From Muribaculaceae bacterium Zag1 (lineage in GTDB: Bacteria > Bacteroidota > Bacteroidia > Bacteroidales > Muribaculaceae): 64,000 nt of DNA. Positions within the stretch are counted from its first letter, which is position 1. Every line of letters begins with the position of its first letter. Shown here in pieces: positions 43,444 to 51,931 of this stretch. The notes below the pieces were generated by a model. It worked only from the letters and a program-made list of their open reading frames with translations, was not told where the DNA came from and ran no database searches. A program made the position numbers and the translations under genes. Location of the stretch: NCBI GenBank assembly GCA_002633115.1, contig NWBJ01000034.1:34205-98204 (forward strand), read 5' to 3'.

Positions 43444-44973
43444 ATGAAGAAATCAACTATTTGGATATTAACAATATTGATGGCCTTGGCCTTCGCCGGA
43501 CTGCTGAGCATGCAAGTATTCTACATGCACAGCATGGTGAAGATGCGCTACGAGCAATTTGCCTCGGCCGTGAGGCAGAGCCTCTACGGCGTGTCGCAGC
43601 GTCTGGTCCGGGAAGAAACCCGATACTTCCTCGACGAGAGCGTCAGCCAAGTGTCCTCATCCTCGTTCTACTCGCCCTACATGAGCGAGTCAAAGCCCCA
43701 GCTCGGAGGCCTGAAGTTCTCCTTCACCACCTCGTCGGGTCTCGAGGCCGACCTCACCATCAAGGGCAATCCAAAGGAAATCACTCGCATACAGTCAAAT
43801 AGCGACTTGGCGAGCCGCCACTACCAGAGCGTGCGCGACGAAGTGCGTGACCGCTATATGCAGCAAAAGGGCATCATGGACGAGGTAATCGTCAACATCA
43901 TCAGCCAGTCGACCACGCGCCCCATCTCAGAGAGGGCCGACTCGGCCACAGTAGCCCACCTGCTCAGGCAAGAGCTTGACACAATGGGCGTGAAGCTGCC
44001 CTTTGAGTTTGCCGTGGTCAACCGTGCCGGCACCATCCAATACCGCACGGCTGGCTATTCGACCAGCGTTGGCGACCGAGACAATATGTTTGTGCAAGTG
44101 CTGTTTCCGCAGGACCCGTTTGAGAAGCTGACCTTCCTCAAGGTCTACTTCCCCACCAAAAACGACTACATATTCTCGTCGGTGTCGTTCATGTACCCCA
44201 CGATTGCCTTTACGGTGATACTGCTGGTGGTATTTGTGGTGACGATCGTGCTGGCATTCAGGCAGAAGCGACTGTCGGAGATGAAGAACGACTTCATCAA
44301 CAACATGACCCACGAGTTCAAGACGCCTATCTCGTCAATCTCTCTGGCGGCTCAGATGCTCAACGACCAGAGCGTGCGCAAGTCGCCCGCCATGCTGCAG
44401 CAGATATCCACCGTGATCAACGATGAGACTAAGCGCCTGAGATTCCAGGTCGAGAAGGTGCTGCAGATGTCGATGTTTGACCGCCAGAAGGCAACCCTCA
44501 AGCTCGAGGAAGTCGATGCTAACTCAGAAATTTACAACATAGTAAACACGTTTAAGCTCAAGGTTGAGAAATACGGAGGCAAGATCACGGCCCAGCTCGA
44601 CGCTATGGATGCCATAGTCAATGTCGACCCCATGCATTTTACCAATGTAATCTTCAATCTCCTCGACAACGCCGTGAAATACCGGCGCGAAGATGTGCCT
44701 CTCGACTTGGTGGTGTCGACCCGCGACCTGTCGGGCGAAAGGCTCCAGATCACTGTCTCAGACAACGGCATCGGCATCCGCAAGGATGACCTGAAGAAGA
44801 TTTTCGAAAAATTCTATCGCGTATCCACCGGCAACCGCCACGACGTCAAGGGCTTCGGCCTCGGCTTGGCTTATGTGCGCAAGATGGTGACCGAACTTGG
44901 CGGAGAAATCACGGTGGAGAGCGAACTAAATGTAGGAACAAAGTTTATAATAATATTACCACTCTCAAAATAA
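43444..44973 (+). CDS. rprX: sensor histidine kinase, RprX type
   Basis: Membrane-bound histidine kinase, 509 residues. One transmembrane helix lies at about 7-28 and a second at about 246-271, with a periplasmic sensor domain between. The phospho-accepting His290 is in NNMTHEFKTPISSISLAAQM; N-box NLLDNAVKYRRED, G1 SDNGIGIRKDD and G2 GFGLGLAYVRKMV follow. The layout and sequence resemble RprX of Bacteroides fragilis, which with RprY controls ion-transport and stress genes. The response regulator starts 8 bp downstream. Confidence 0.88.
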   Translation: MKKSTIWILTILMALAFAGLLSMQVFYMHSMVKMRYEQFASAVRQSLYGVSQRLVREETRYFLDESVSQVSSSSFYSPYMSESKPQLGGLKFSFTTSSGLEADLTIKGNPKEITRIQSNSDLASRHYQSVRDEVRDRYMQQKGIMDEVIVNIISQSTTRPISERADSATVAHLLRQELDTMGVKLPFEFAVVNRAGTIQYRTAGYSTSVGDRDNMFVQVLFPQDPFEKLTFLKVYFPTKNDYIFSSVSFMYPTIAFTVILLVVFVVTIVLAFRQKRLSEMKNDFINNMTHEFKTPISSISLAAQMLNDQSVRKSPAMLQQISTVINDETKRLRFQVEKVLQMSMFDRQKATLKLEEVDANSEIYNIVNTFKLKVEKYGGKITAQLDAMDAIVNVDPMHFTNVIFNLLDNAVKYRREDVPLDLVVSTRDLSGERLQITVSDNGIGIRKDDLKKIFEKFYRVSTGNRHDVKGFGLGLAYVRKMVTELGGEITVESELNVGTKFIIILPLSK

Positions 44974-44981
44974 ATTGAATT

Positions 44982-45689
44982 ATGGAAGACAGAATGCGCA
45001 TTCTGCTTTGTGAGGACCATGAAAACCTGGGCATGCTCCTGCGCGAGTATTTGCAAGCCAAGGGGTTCAACGCCGACCTCTTTGCCGACGGAGAGAGCGG
45101 CTACAAAGCATTCTTAAAGGGGAAATATGATATTTGCGTGCTCGATGTGATGATGCCCAAAAAAGACGGCTTCACATTGGCTCAGGAAATCCGCACTGTC
45201 AATTCTGAAGTACCCATCATATTCCTAACTGCGAAATCTCTCAAGGAAGATATCCTCGAAGGCTTCAAGATCGGAGCCGATGACTACATCATCAAACCTT
45301 TCTCGATGGAGGAGCTCGTGTTCCGTATCGAAGCCATCCTGCGCCGCGTCAAGGGCAAGAAGGGCAAGGAGATCACGATGTACAAGATCGGCAAGTTCAC
45401 CTTCGACACCCAGAAGCAAGTGCTGATGGTCGACGACAAGATCACCAAGCTCACCACCAAGGAGAGCGAGCTGCTGAGCCTGCTCTGCGCTCATGTCAAC
45501 GAGATCCTGGAGCGCAACTTCGCGCTGAAGACGATCTGGATCGACGACAATTACTTCAACGCTCGCTCGATGGATGTCTACATCACCAAGCTGCGCAAGC
45601 ACCTCAAGGACGACCCGTCAATCGAAATCATCAACATCCACGGCAAGGGCTACAAGCTGATAGCCCCCGAGGTAGAAGGCACAAAGTAA
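44982..45689 (+). CDS. rprY: response regulator, RprY type
   Basis: OmpR/PhoB-family transcription factor, 235 residues. Receiver domain with acidic pocket (CEDHEN), phospho-acceptor Asp55 in ICVLDVMMPKKDG, Thr in FLTAKS and Lys in IIKPFSMEE. The C-terminal winged helix runs from about 135 (MYKIGKFTFDTQKQVL, SMDVYITKLRKHLKDDPSIE, GKGYKLIAP). Coupled with the RprX-type kinase just upstream and followed by a strong terminator. Named by resemblance to the B. fragilis protein. Confidence 0.9.
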   Translation: MEDRMRILLCEDHENLGMLLREYLQAKGFNADLFADGESGYKAFLKGKYDICVLDVMMPKKDGFTLAQEIRTVNSEVPIIFLTAKSLKEDILEGFKIGADDYIIKPFSMEELVFRIEAILRRVKGKKGKEITMYKIGKFTFDTQKQVLMVDDKITKLTTKESELLSLLCAHVNEILERNFALKTIWIDDNYFNARSMDVYITKLRKHLKDDPSIEIINIHGKGYKLIAPEVEGTK

Positions 45690-45694
45690 CACAA

Positions 45695-45722
45695 GCGAGG
45701 GGCGCGAGCCCCTCGCTTTTTT
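45695..45722 (+). terminator. terminator of rprXY
   Basis: Nine base-pair perfect stem gcgaggggc/gcccctcgc with a GCGA tetraloop (GNRA class), followed by six T. It begins 5 bp after the rprY stop. Confidence 0.95.
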
Positions 45723-45755
45723 ATTATATGGTTTTCATAATTCATCAAAAAGTCG

Positions 45756-45763
45756 TAACTTTG
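45756..45763 (+). promoter_or_regulatory. promoter of nucleotidyltransferase-tgt unit
   Basis: TAACTTTG, 42 bp upstream of the ATG at 45806. Confidence 0.6.
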
Positions 45764-45805
45764 CACGACAAATTCAAGCCAACATCTTGAAGTAAACATC
45801 AGCTT

Positions 45806-46702
45806 ATGAAACCTACACTATTAGTATTGGCAGCCGGCATGGGCAGCCGCTATGGCGGACTGAAACAGCTCGACGGCGTCGGCCCCCACGGCGAAACAAT
45901 TATGGACTACTCAATCTACGATGCTATCCGCAGCGGATTTGGCAAGATAGTGTTTGTGATCCGTAAAGATTTCGAGCAAGATTTCAACGAGAAGATACTG
46001 AAAAAATACAAAGGCCATGTGCCTGTCGAGGTAGCTTTCCAAGCCCTCGAAGACCTGCCCGAGGGATACTCCGTACCCGAGGGGCGCGTCAAGCCTTGGG
46101 GCACCGCTCACGCCATCCGCGCCGCTCGCGAGGTGGTCAATGAGCCTTTTGCTGTGATCAATGCCGACGATTTCTATGGCCGCAACGCATTCGAGGTCAT
46201 GGCTCGCCAGCTTGAGAAACAGCAAGATGAATATTCGATGGTAGGATTCCGCGTGGGCAACACCATGACCGAGAATGGCACCGTGTCGCGCGGCGTATGC
46301 ACTGTCGATGACAACAGCCATCTGACCAATATCGTAGAGCGCACAGCCATCGGCTTTGACAAGGATCACCGCATCTGCTACACCGATGAGACTGGCCTTG
46401 AGTGCTTCCTGGCACCCAACACTCCCGTGTCGATGAATCTCTGGGGCTTCAATCCCGACTATTTCGATTACACCGAGAGGGAGTTCCTCAAATTCCTTAA
46501 CGCTCGCGGCACTGAGCTCAAGTCAGAATTTTACATCCCCACCGTGGTTGACGCGCTGATCACCTCGGGCGAGAAGCCCGTCAAGGTGCTCGACACCGAC
46601 TCGCAGTGGTTTGGCGTCACATACACCGACGACCGTCCCGGAGTGGTGGAGAAATTGGCCGAAATGCATGCCAAAGGCGAATACCCTGACAAGCTCTTTT
46701 GA
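45806..46702 (+). CDS. sugar nucleotidyltransferase
   Basis: NTP-dependent sugar-1-phosphate nucleotidyltransferase with GT-A-like fold, 298 residues. The N-terminal LVLAAGMGSRYGGLKQLDGV is the nucleotide-binding GxGxR-type loop; VKPWGTAHAIRAAREVVNEP and VINADDFYGRNAFEVM (the metal Asp pair) are typical. Its stop overlaps the tgt start by 1 nt, so translation is coupled, though the functions look unrelated. Similar genes often lie near NahK-like kinases in Bacteroidetes, so the substrate might be a hexosamine-1-phosphate; unproven. Confidence 0.85.
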   Translation: MKPTLLVLAAGMGSRYGGLKQLDGVGPHGETIMDYSIYDAIRSGFGKIVFVIRKDFEQDFNEKILKKYKGHVPVEVAFQALEDLPEGYSVPEGRVKPWGTAHAIRAAREVVNEPFAVINADDFYGRNAFEVMARQLEKQQDEYSMVGFRVGNTMTENGTVSRGVCTVDDNSHLTNIVERTAIGFDKDHRICYTDETGLECFLAPNTPVSMNLWGFNPDYFDYTEREFLKFLNARGTELKSEFYIPTVVDALITSGEKPVKVLDTDSQWFGVTYTDDRPGVVEKLAEMHAKGEYPDKLF

Positions 46703-47832
46703 TGGATTTCGAGCTTAAAGCCACAGCGCCCGGCACGGCAGCCCGCGCCGGGCTCATTACCACAGCCCATGGCCAGATTGAGACCCCCATCTTCATGCCG
46801 GTAGGTACGGTGGGGAGTGTCAAGGCTGTGCATTTTCGCGACCTCAAGGACGAGATTGGGGCCCAGATAATCCTCGGCAACACTTACCATCTGTATCTGC
46901 GGCCGGGCGTGGAGATACTGCGCAAGGCTGGCGGACTGCATAAGTTCGGTGGTTGGGATCGGCCCATCCTGACCGACAGCGGCGGCTTCCAGGTGTTCTC
47001 GCTCAGCGACCGGCGCAAGCTTACGCCCGAGGGAGCGCATTTCCGCAGCCATATCGATGGCTCAAAGCATCTGTTCACTCCGGAGAATGTAGTAGACATA
47101 CAGCGCGCCATAGGCAGCGACATCATGATGGCTCTCGACGAATGTCCGCCGGGGACTTCTGACTATGACTATTCGCGCAAATCGCTCGACCTGACCAAGG
47201 CGTGGCTTGAGCGCGGCTGGAAGCACTACAACGAGACCGAGGGCCTGTATGGCTATAACCAAGCGTATTTCCCAATAGTGCAAGGCTGTACCTATCCCGA
47301 CTTGCGCCGCGAGGCGGCTGAGCATGTGGCCAGCCTCGGAGCCGACGGCAATGCCATCGGCGGTCTGGCGGTGGGCGAACCAGCCGAAAAGATGTATGAG
47401 ATGATTGAAGTTGTCAATGATATCCTCCCGGCCGACCGGCCACGCTACCTGATGGGAGTCGGCACGCCCGTGAATATGCTTGAGGCTATCGACCGAGGCG
47501 TGGATATGATGGACTGTGTGATGCCGACGCGCAATGGCCGCAACGGCATGCTGTTTACGCCCTGGGGCACGATGAATATGCGCAACAAGAAATGGGCCGA
47601 TGATTTCTCGCCCCTGTGGGAGGATGGCCCGACGTTTGTCGACCGCGTGTACACCAAGGCTTATGTGCGCCACCTGTTCATTGCCCAGGAAATATTGGCC
47701 ATGGAGATAGCCTCGATCCACAACCTCGGATTCTATCTGTGGCTGATGCGCGAGGCTCGCAAGCATATCCAGGCTGGCGACTTCAAGACCTGGAAAGAAG
47801 AAATGGTGCAAGTCTTAGACCGTAGGATTTGA
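46702..47832 (+). CDS. tgt: queuine tRNA-ribosyltransferase
   Basis: Exchanges guanine 34 for preQ1 in tRNA(His/Asp/Asn/Tyr), 376 residues from ATG at 46702; an earlier TTG is less likely. Conserved are IETPIFMPVGTVGSVKA, NTYHLYLRPG, the active-site Asp in PILTDSGGFQVFSL, and the nucleophile Asp region GVDMMDCVMPTRNGRNGML. The usual Zn-binding Cys-x-Cys-x2-Cys cluster near the C-terminus is absent: in that place reads SPLWEDGPTFVDRVYTKAYV. See findings. It works with QueA, encoded elsewhere in the window. Confidence 0.94.
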   Translation: MDFELKATAPGTAARAGLITTAHGQIETPIFMPVGTVGSVKAVHFRDLKDEIGAQIILGNTYHLYLRPGVEILRKAGGLHKFGGWDRPILTDSGGFQVFSLSDRRKLTPEGAHFRSHIDGSKHLFTPENVVDIQRAIGSDIMMALDECPPGTSDYDYSRKSLDLTKAWLERGWKHYNETEGLYGYNQAYFPIVQGCTYPDLRREAAEHVASLGADGNAIGGLAVGEPAEKMYEMIEVVNDILPADRPRYLMGVGTPVNMLEAIDRGVDMMDCVMPTRNGRNGMLFTPWGTMNMRNKKWADDFSPLWEDGPTFVDRVYTKAYVRHLFIAQEILAMEIASIHNLGFYLWLMREARKHIQAGDFKTWKEEMVQVLDRRI

Positions 47833-47924
47833 GATAAGTAAGAAGTAATAAGTAAGGAGTAATAAGTAATGGCTATGGTAGAGTAATATTTCCAAAAGCC
47901 AAAAACTAAAAACCAAAGACCCCT
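47833..47924 (+). repeat. AAGTAATA and CCAAAAACTAAAA repeats after tgt
   Basis: A block of aagtaataagtaaggagtaa units (47833-47870) is followed by ccaaaagccaaaaactaaaa (47892-47918). The second block matches the tract after queA. Confidence 0.75.
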
Positions 47925-49001
47925 TTGAAGCGAATAGACTGGTACATAATCAAGAAGTTTCTGGGCACCTACGTGTTTGCCGTCCTGTTGCTGTTGGCAA
48001 TCGTGGTGATGTTTGACATAAACGAGAAACTCGATTCGTTCCTCAAGGCTCCCTTGAAGGCAACGGTCGTGGACTATTTCATAAACTTCTTGCCATATTT
48101 CGCCACTCAGTTCGCTCCGCTTTTCACCTTCATCGCCGTAATCTTTTTCACCTCCAAGCTGGCTGGCAACTCCGAAATCATAGCCATGCTGTCAGCGGGC
48201 ATTAGCTACAACCGACTGTTGGTGCCGTATCTGATGTCGGCATTCGTGATTGCGGCGGCCACCTTTGTGTTTGACGCCTACGTCATCCCTCCCGCCAATG
48301 TCAAGAGGATTGAGTATTACAATACCTATGTCAAGAACAAGCGTGTCGACTATGGCTCAAACATCATGCTGATGGTAGCTCCAGGCGAAATAGCCTATAT
48401 GAGCCGCTACGACAACACCTCGAAGACTGGCACGCGATTTTCGCTTGAATCGTTTGATGAGAACAAGCGCTTGGTGTCGCGAATGACAGCCCAGACCATC
48501 AAGTGGGACACCCTGTATCTGTGGCGCGCCCGCAATTATGTGATTCGTGATTTCCAGGACGAGAAGGAGATAATCCGCAAGGGGGCCCAGATTGACACGA
48601 TGATACCCTTTGAGCCTCGCGACTTCCTCATCGCCGTGGATGACCATGAGAAGATGACCACGCCCCAGTTGGCCGAGTACATCGACCGCCAGATTGAGCG
48701 CGGCGTGGGCAACATACAGAGATTCCAGGTGGAATATCACCGCCGCTTCGCCATGACTGCTGCTGCCTTTATCCTTACGATTATCGGCATGGCCCTGTCG
48801 TCAAAAAAGGTCAAGGGTGGCATGGGTCTCAACATCGGCATCGGCCTGGTGCTGAGTTTCAGTTACATCCTGTTTATGACCATCACCCAGACCTTTGCAA
48901 CCTCGGGCATGGCCTCGCCTATGGTGGCCATGTGGATTCCGAATATCCTATACGCCATAATAGCCATTATTCTTTACCGTCGTCTGATCAAAAATAAATG
49001 A
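47925..49001 (+). CDS. LptF/LptG family lipopolysaccharide export permease
   Basis: Inner-membrane permease of the LPS-transport ABC exporter, which with LptB2 and LptC extracts LPS and passes it to the periplasmic bridge. 358 residues, transmembrane helices at about 10-32, 55-78, 95-118 (N-terminal bundle) and 275-355 (three more), with a large periplasmic beta-jellyroll between. Start codon is TTG (MKRIDWYIIKKFLGTYVFAV); no in-frame ATG fits. I cannot tell LptF from LptG. Its stop overlaps the priA ATG by 4 nt. Confidence 0.88.
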   Translation: MKRIDWYIIKKFLGTYVFAVLLLLAIVVMFDINEKLDSFLKAPLKATVVDYFINFLPYFATQFAPLFTFIAVIFFTSKLAGNSEIIAMLSAGISYNRLLVPYLMSAFVIAAATFVFDAYVIPPANVKRIEYYNTYVKNKRVDYGSNIMLMVAPGEIAYMSRYDNTSKTGTRFSLESFDENKRLVSRMTAQTIKWDTLYLWRARNYVIRDFQDEKEIIRKGAQIDTMIPFEPRDFLIAVDDHEKMTTPQLAEYIDRQIERGVGNIQRFQVEYHRRFAMTAAAFILTIIGMALSSKKVKGGMGLNIGIGLVLSFSYILFMTITQTFATSGMASPMVAMWIPNILYAIIAIILYRRLIKNK

Positions 49002-51472
49002 TTGGGGAATACGCCGAAGTAATTCTGCCTCTCGCTCTCGGCTCAACCTTTACCTACCGTCTGCCTGAGGCTTTGAGCCGCGATGTGAGAGTGGGCTCAA
49101 GGGTGATAGTGCCTTTTGGAAAACGCAAATTCTACACTGGCATCGTAGCCAACATCGTGCCTGAGGCTCCAAAGGAGTATCAGGTCAAGGATGTGCTGTA
49201 TGTGCTCGATGCCCAGCCGGTGTTGCGCAATCCGCAGCTGCGCCTGTGGGAGTGGATGGCTGAATACTATCTGTGCAGCATCGGTGAGGTGTACAAGGCT
49301 GCCGTGCCGGCGGGAATGAAGATTGAGAGCGAGACTACATTTGAAATCAATCCCGATTTCGATATGGAGGAGTGCGCAACTCTCACTGAGCGCGAAGCCA
49401 TAGTGGCGCAGTTGCTGCAGACTCGCGGCAAACTGTCAGCCCAGGAGATAGAAAAGGCTACCGGATTCAAGAGCCTGCCGGCGCTGATGAATCGCATGGC
49501 CGAGAAGGGCGCTGCCATCATCTCTGAATCGCTGGTTGAGAGGTATCGGGCCAAGAAGGAGAAATGCGTCCGTGTGGCTTTTGAGCGCGGCAATGACGAG
49601 GCATTGCGCGAGGCGTTTGACAAGGTAAAAGGGGCCAAGAAGCAAGAGACTCTGCTGCTCACCTTGCTGCAAATGTCGGCCTTTACCCATAAGGGTAGTG
49701 CGGTGGCCGAGGTGAGCCAAGAAGAATTGCTCAATAAATCTGGAGCCTCGACTACGATACTCAAGGCTCTGGTCGACAAGGGAATTGTAGAGAGATATAC
49801 GCGCGAGGTGTCGCGCTTCGCGCCTTTGGGCATCAAGGTTGAGGGCCTTCCGCAATTGTCAGAGGCCCAGGCCGAGGCTGCAAAGAGGATCCATGAGAGT
49901 TTCCTGCAGCGCCAGGTGACGCTGTTGCGAGGAGTGACATCGAGCGGAAAGACCGAGGTGTATGCCCACCTTATAGATTATGTGTTGCGCCAAGGACAAC
50001 AGGTGCTGTATCTGGTGCCTGAGATTGCGCTGACCACCCAGCTCACCGAGCGGTTGAGAGGATATTTTGGTGATAAGCTCAAGGTATACCATTCAAAGTT
50101 TTCTGACAACGAGAGGGTTGAGATATGGAATCAGTTGCTGCATGCCAATTCGCCGTGCATTGTGGTGGGCGCGAGGTCGGCAGTGTTTCTGCCTTTTGCC
50201 AAGCTGGGCCTGGTGGTGGTCGATGAGGAACATGACGCATCTTATAAGCAATTCGACCCGGCACCGCGATACAATGCCCGCGACACGGCCATCATGCTGG
50301 CTCATAAGCATGGAGCAAAGGTGCTGCTCGGCAGTGCCACCCCAGCGGTGGACACATATTATAAAGCGGTGACTGGCAAGTACGGACTGGTCGAACTCGA
50401 GGAGCGTTTCCAAGGCGCGCAGTTACCCCAGATTCAGATTGTTGACTTGGCCAAGGAGTGGAAAAAGAAGGCTCTCAACGGTTCGCTCGCCAATCCGCTG
50501 ATTTGCACTGTGCGCAATGCCGTCAAGGATGGCGGACAAGCCATACTATTCCATAATCGGCGCGGATATTCACCCATGGCGCGGTGCACGAGTTGCCAGT
50601 ATGTGCCCCGGTGCAAGTATTGCGATGTGTCGCTGACCTACCATAAACGGGCCAACAATCTGGTGTGCCATTATTGCGGCACGGTGTACCCCATGCTCGA
50701 GACGTGTCCGGCTTGCAAGGAGCCCACCATCGAGGTCGTGGGCTACGGCACAGAGCGCATCGAGGATGAGGTCGAGGAGACCTTTCCTGAGGCTAAGGTG
50801 CTGCGCATGGATTATGACACCACGCGCAACAAGATGAGCTATGAGAATCTGATCAACGCTTTCTCAGAGCGCAAGGCCGATATCCTGGTGGGCACGCAGA
50901 TGGTGACCAAGGGTTTGGACTTTGGCGCGGTGTCGCTGGTAGGGGTGATTAATGCCGATTCGGTAATCAATATGCCTGACTACCGAGCCAGCGAGAGGGC
51001 ATTCTGCATGCTTGAGCAGGTGTCGGGACGCGCCGGGCGCCGCGACAAGCCGGGGACGGTGCTGATACAGACGCGCACGCCCGACCATCCGGTGATCCAG
51101 TTTGTCGAGGCGCATGATTACAAAGGATTTTATCAGCAGGAGGTGGCCGAGCGCGAGGCTTACGCCTATCCGCCGTTTACGCGCCTGATATACATAAATC
51201 TCAAGCATCGTGACGAGCGCGAACTCGACAACATCGCCAAAATCTATGGCGACCGACTGCGCGAACTATTCGGCACGCGTGTGCAAGGGCCGGCCAAGCC
51301 GCCGGTGGGGAGGATACAGTCACTGTACATACGCCAGATCATGCTCAAGGTTGAGCTCAACGCCTCGATGGTCAAGGTCAAAGAGATACTGCGGGCCCTC
51401 CAGGCCGAGCTTCATGCCCAGCTCCCCGCCATGCGCTCCCTCATCCTCTATTACGATGTCGACCCTTATTAA
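48998..51472 (+). CDS. priA: primosomal protein N' (replication restart helicase)
   Basis: 3'-to-5' DNA helicase that restarts collapsed replication forks. 824 residues. After an N-terminal 3'BD domain (about 1-105) and winged-helix, the Walker A motif GVTSSGKTEVYAHLI lies near 312-320, DEEH near 406, and Zn-binding cysteines at about 530-575 (RCTSCQYVPRCKYCDVSL, VCHYCGTVYPMLETCPACKE). Helicase C motifs (ILVGTQMVTKGLDFG and QVSGRAGRRDKPGTVLIQTR) follow. The ATGA overlap with the LptF/G gene shows coupled translation. Downstream lies a 31 bp hairpin. Confidence 0.97.
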   Translation: MIGEYAEVILPLALGSTFTYRLPEALSRDVRVGSRVIVPFGKRKFYTGIVANIVPEAPKEYQVKDVLYVLDAQPVLRNPQLRLWEWMAEYYLCSIGEVYKAAVPAGMKIESETTFEINPDFDMEECATLTEREAIVAQLLQTRGKLSAQEIEKATGFKSLPALMNRMAEKGAAIISESLVERYRAKKEKCVRVAFERGNDEALREAFDKVKGAKKQETLLLTLLQMSAFTHKGSAVAEVSQEELLNKSGASTTILKALVDKGIVERYTREVSRFAPLGIKVEGLPQLSEAQAEAAKRIHESFLQRQVTLLRGVTSSGKTEVYAHLIDYVLRQGQQVLYLVPEIALTTQLTERLRGYFGDKLKVYHSKFSDNERVEIWNQLLHANSPCIVVGARSAVFLPFAKLGLVVVDEEHDASYKQFDPAPRYNARDTAIMLAHKHGAKVLLGSATPAVDTYYKAVTGKYGLVELEERFQGAQLPQIQIVDLAKEWKKKALNGSLANPLICTVRNAVKDGGQAILFHNRRGYSPMARCTSCQYVPRCKYCDVSLTYHKRANNLVCHYCGTVYPMLETCPACKEPTIEVVGYGTERIEDEVEETFPEAKVLRMDYDTTRNKMSYENLINAFSERKADILVGTQMVTKGLDFGAVSLVGVINADSVINMPDYRASERAFCMLEQVSGRAGRRDKPGTVLIQTRTPDHPVIQFVEAHDYKGFYQQEVAEREAYAYPPFTRLIYINLKHRDERELDNIAKIYGDRLRELFGTRVQGPAKPPVGRIQSLYIRQIMLKVELNASMVKVKEILRALQAELHAQLPAMRSLILYYDVDPY

Positions 51473-51478
51473 ATGAAG

Positions 51479-51555
51479 AATGAAAAATGAAAAATGAAAA
51501 GTGAAAAATGGCCATCCGGATGGTATTTTTCACTTTTCATTTTTCATTTTTCATT
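51479..51555. terminator. 31 bp GAAAAAT-repeat hairpin after priA
   Basis: Arms 51479-51509 and 51525-51555 are perfectly complementary. The 15 nt loop ggccatccggatggt itself holds the perfect palindrome ccatccggatgg. The 3' arm is T-rich. It begins 6 bp after the priA stop, so it probably ends or protects the priA message. The same repeat type forms hairpins in the arabinose operon. Confidence 0.7.
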
Positions 51556-51599
51556 AATTTTTGCCGTAGTTGGGTGAATTTCTCTTACCTATGTTCAAA

Positions 51600-51862
51600 T
51601 AGGGTTAAATGCGCCTGAGAGGGTGAACGTTACGCCCCTCTGAAACGTCTTTATTTCAAAGAGTCGCAAAAACAAATCGAGAAAAGAAATTGACCCCGCA
51701 GCAATACCAGCAATATATCGGCCGTTGAGGCTGACTAATATAAACGATGAGTGGCCGATCGCCCAATACGTGGCCACAACGCGCAGTAGAGCGACAATCT
51801 ACAGAATAGATGATAGAAAGCGCTTAAATTGTGAAAGGCCTCTCGCAAGGGAGGCCTTATTT
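51600..51862 (+). ncRNA. candidate structured non-coding RNA with terminator
   Basis: Of the 459 bp between priA and pth, this part has no supportable protein but several helices: agaggg/ccctct at about 51617-51641, tcggcc/ggccga at about 51718-51759, gtggcc/ggccac at 51751-51777, gtaga/tctac at 51786-51802. A long-range pairing, ttaa...gcgc at 51604-51614 with gcgcttaa at 51820-51827, could close the fold. It ends in a hairpin, aaggcctc/gaggcctt at 51835-51858, then ttattt. Upstream TATGTT is only a weak -7 match. I could not match it to a known RNA class; a decayed gene is the alternative. Confidence 0.4.
51835..51862 (+). terminator. terminator-like hairpin
   Basis: aaggcctc (51835-51842) pairs with gaggcctt (51851-51858), loop tcgcaagg, followed by attta. 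On the minus strand it lies downstream of pth and could serve that gene too. Confidence 0.55.
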
Positions 51863-51892
51863 ATGCGTTGCTATCCCCTCCGGCGGTAGCCT

Positions 51893-51920
51893 TCCCCCTT
51901 TAGGGGATTAGGGGGCTGGG
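51893..51920. repeat. CCCTAA-type intergenic repeat, copy 2
   Basis: Inverse copy of the 28 nt element at 3939-3966, with one substitution. It lies 12 bp beyond the pth stop codon. Confidence 0.7.
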
Positions 51921-51931
51921 CTGGACGTGTC

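Noticed and set aside
51612..51645. TPP riboswitch
   Set aside because: CTGAGA is present but the second conserved TPP domain is missing, and no thiamine gene is near.
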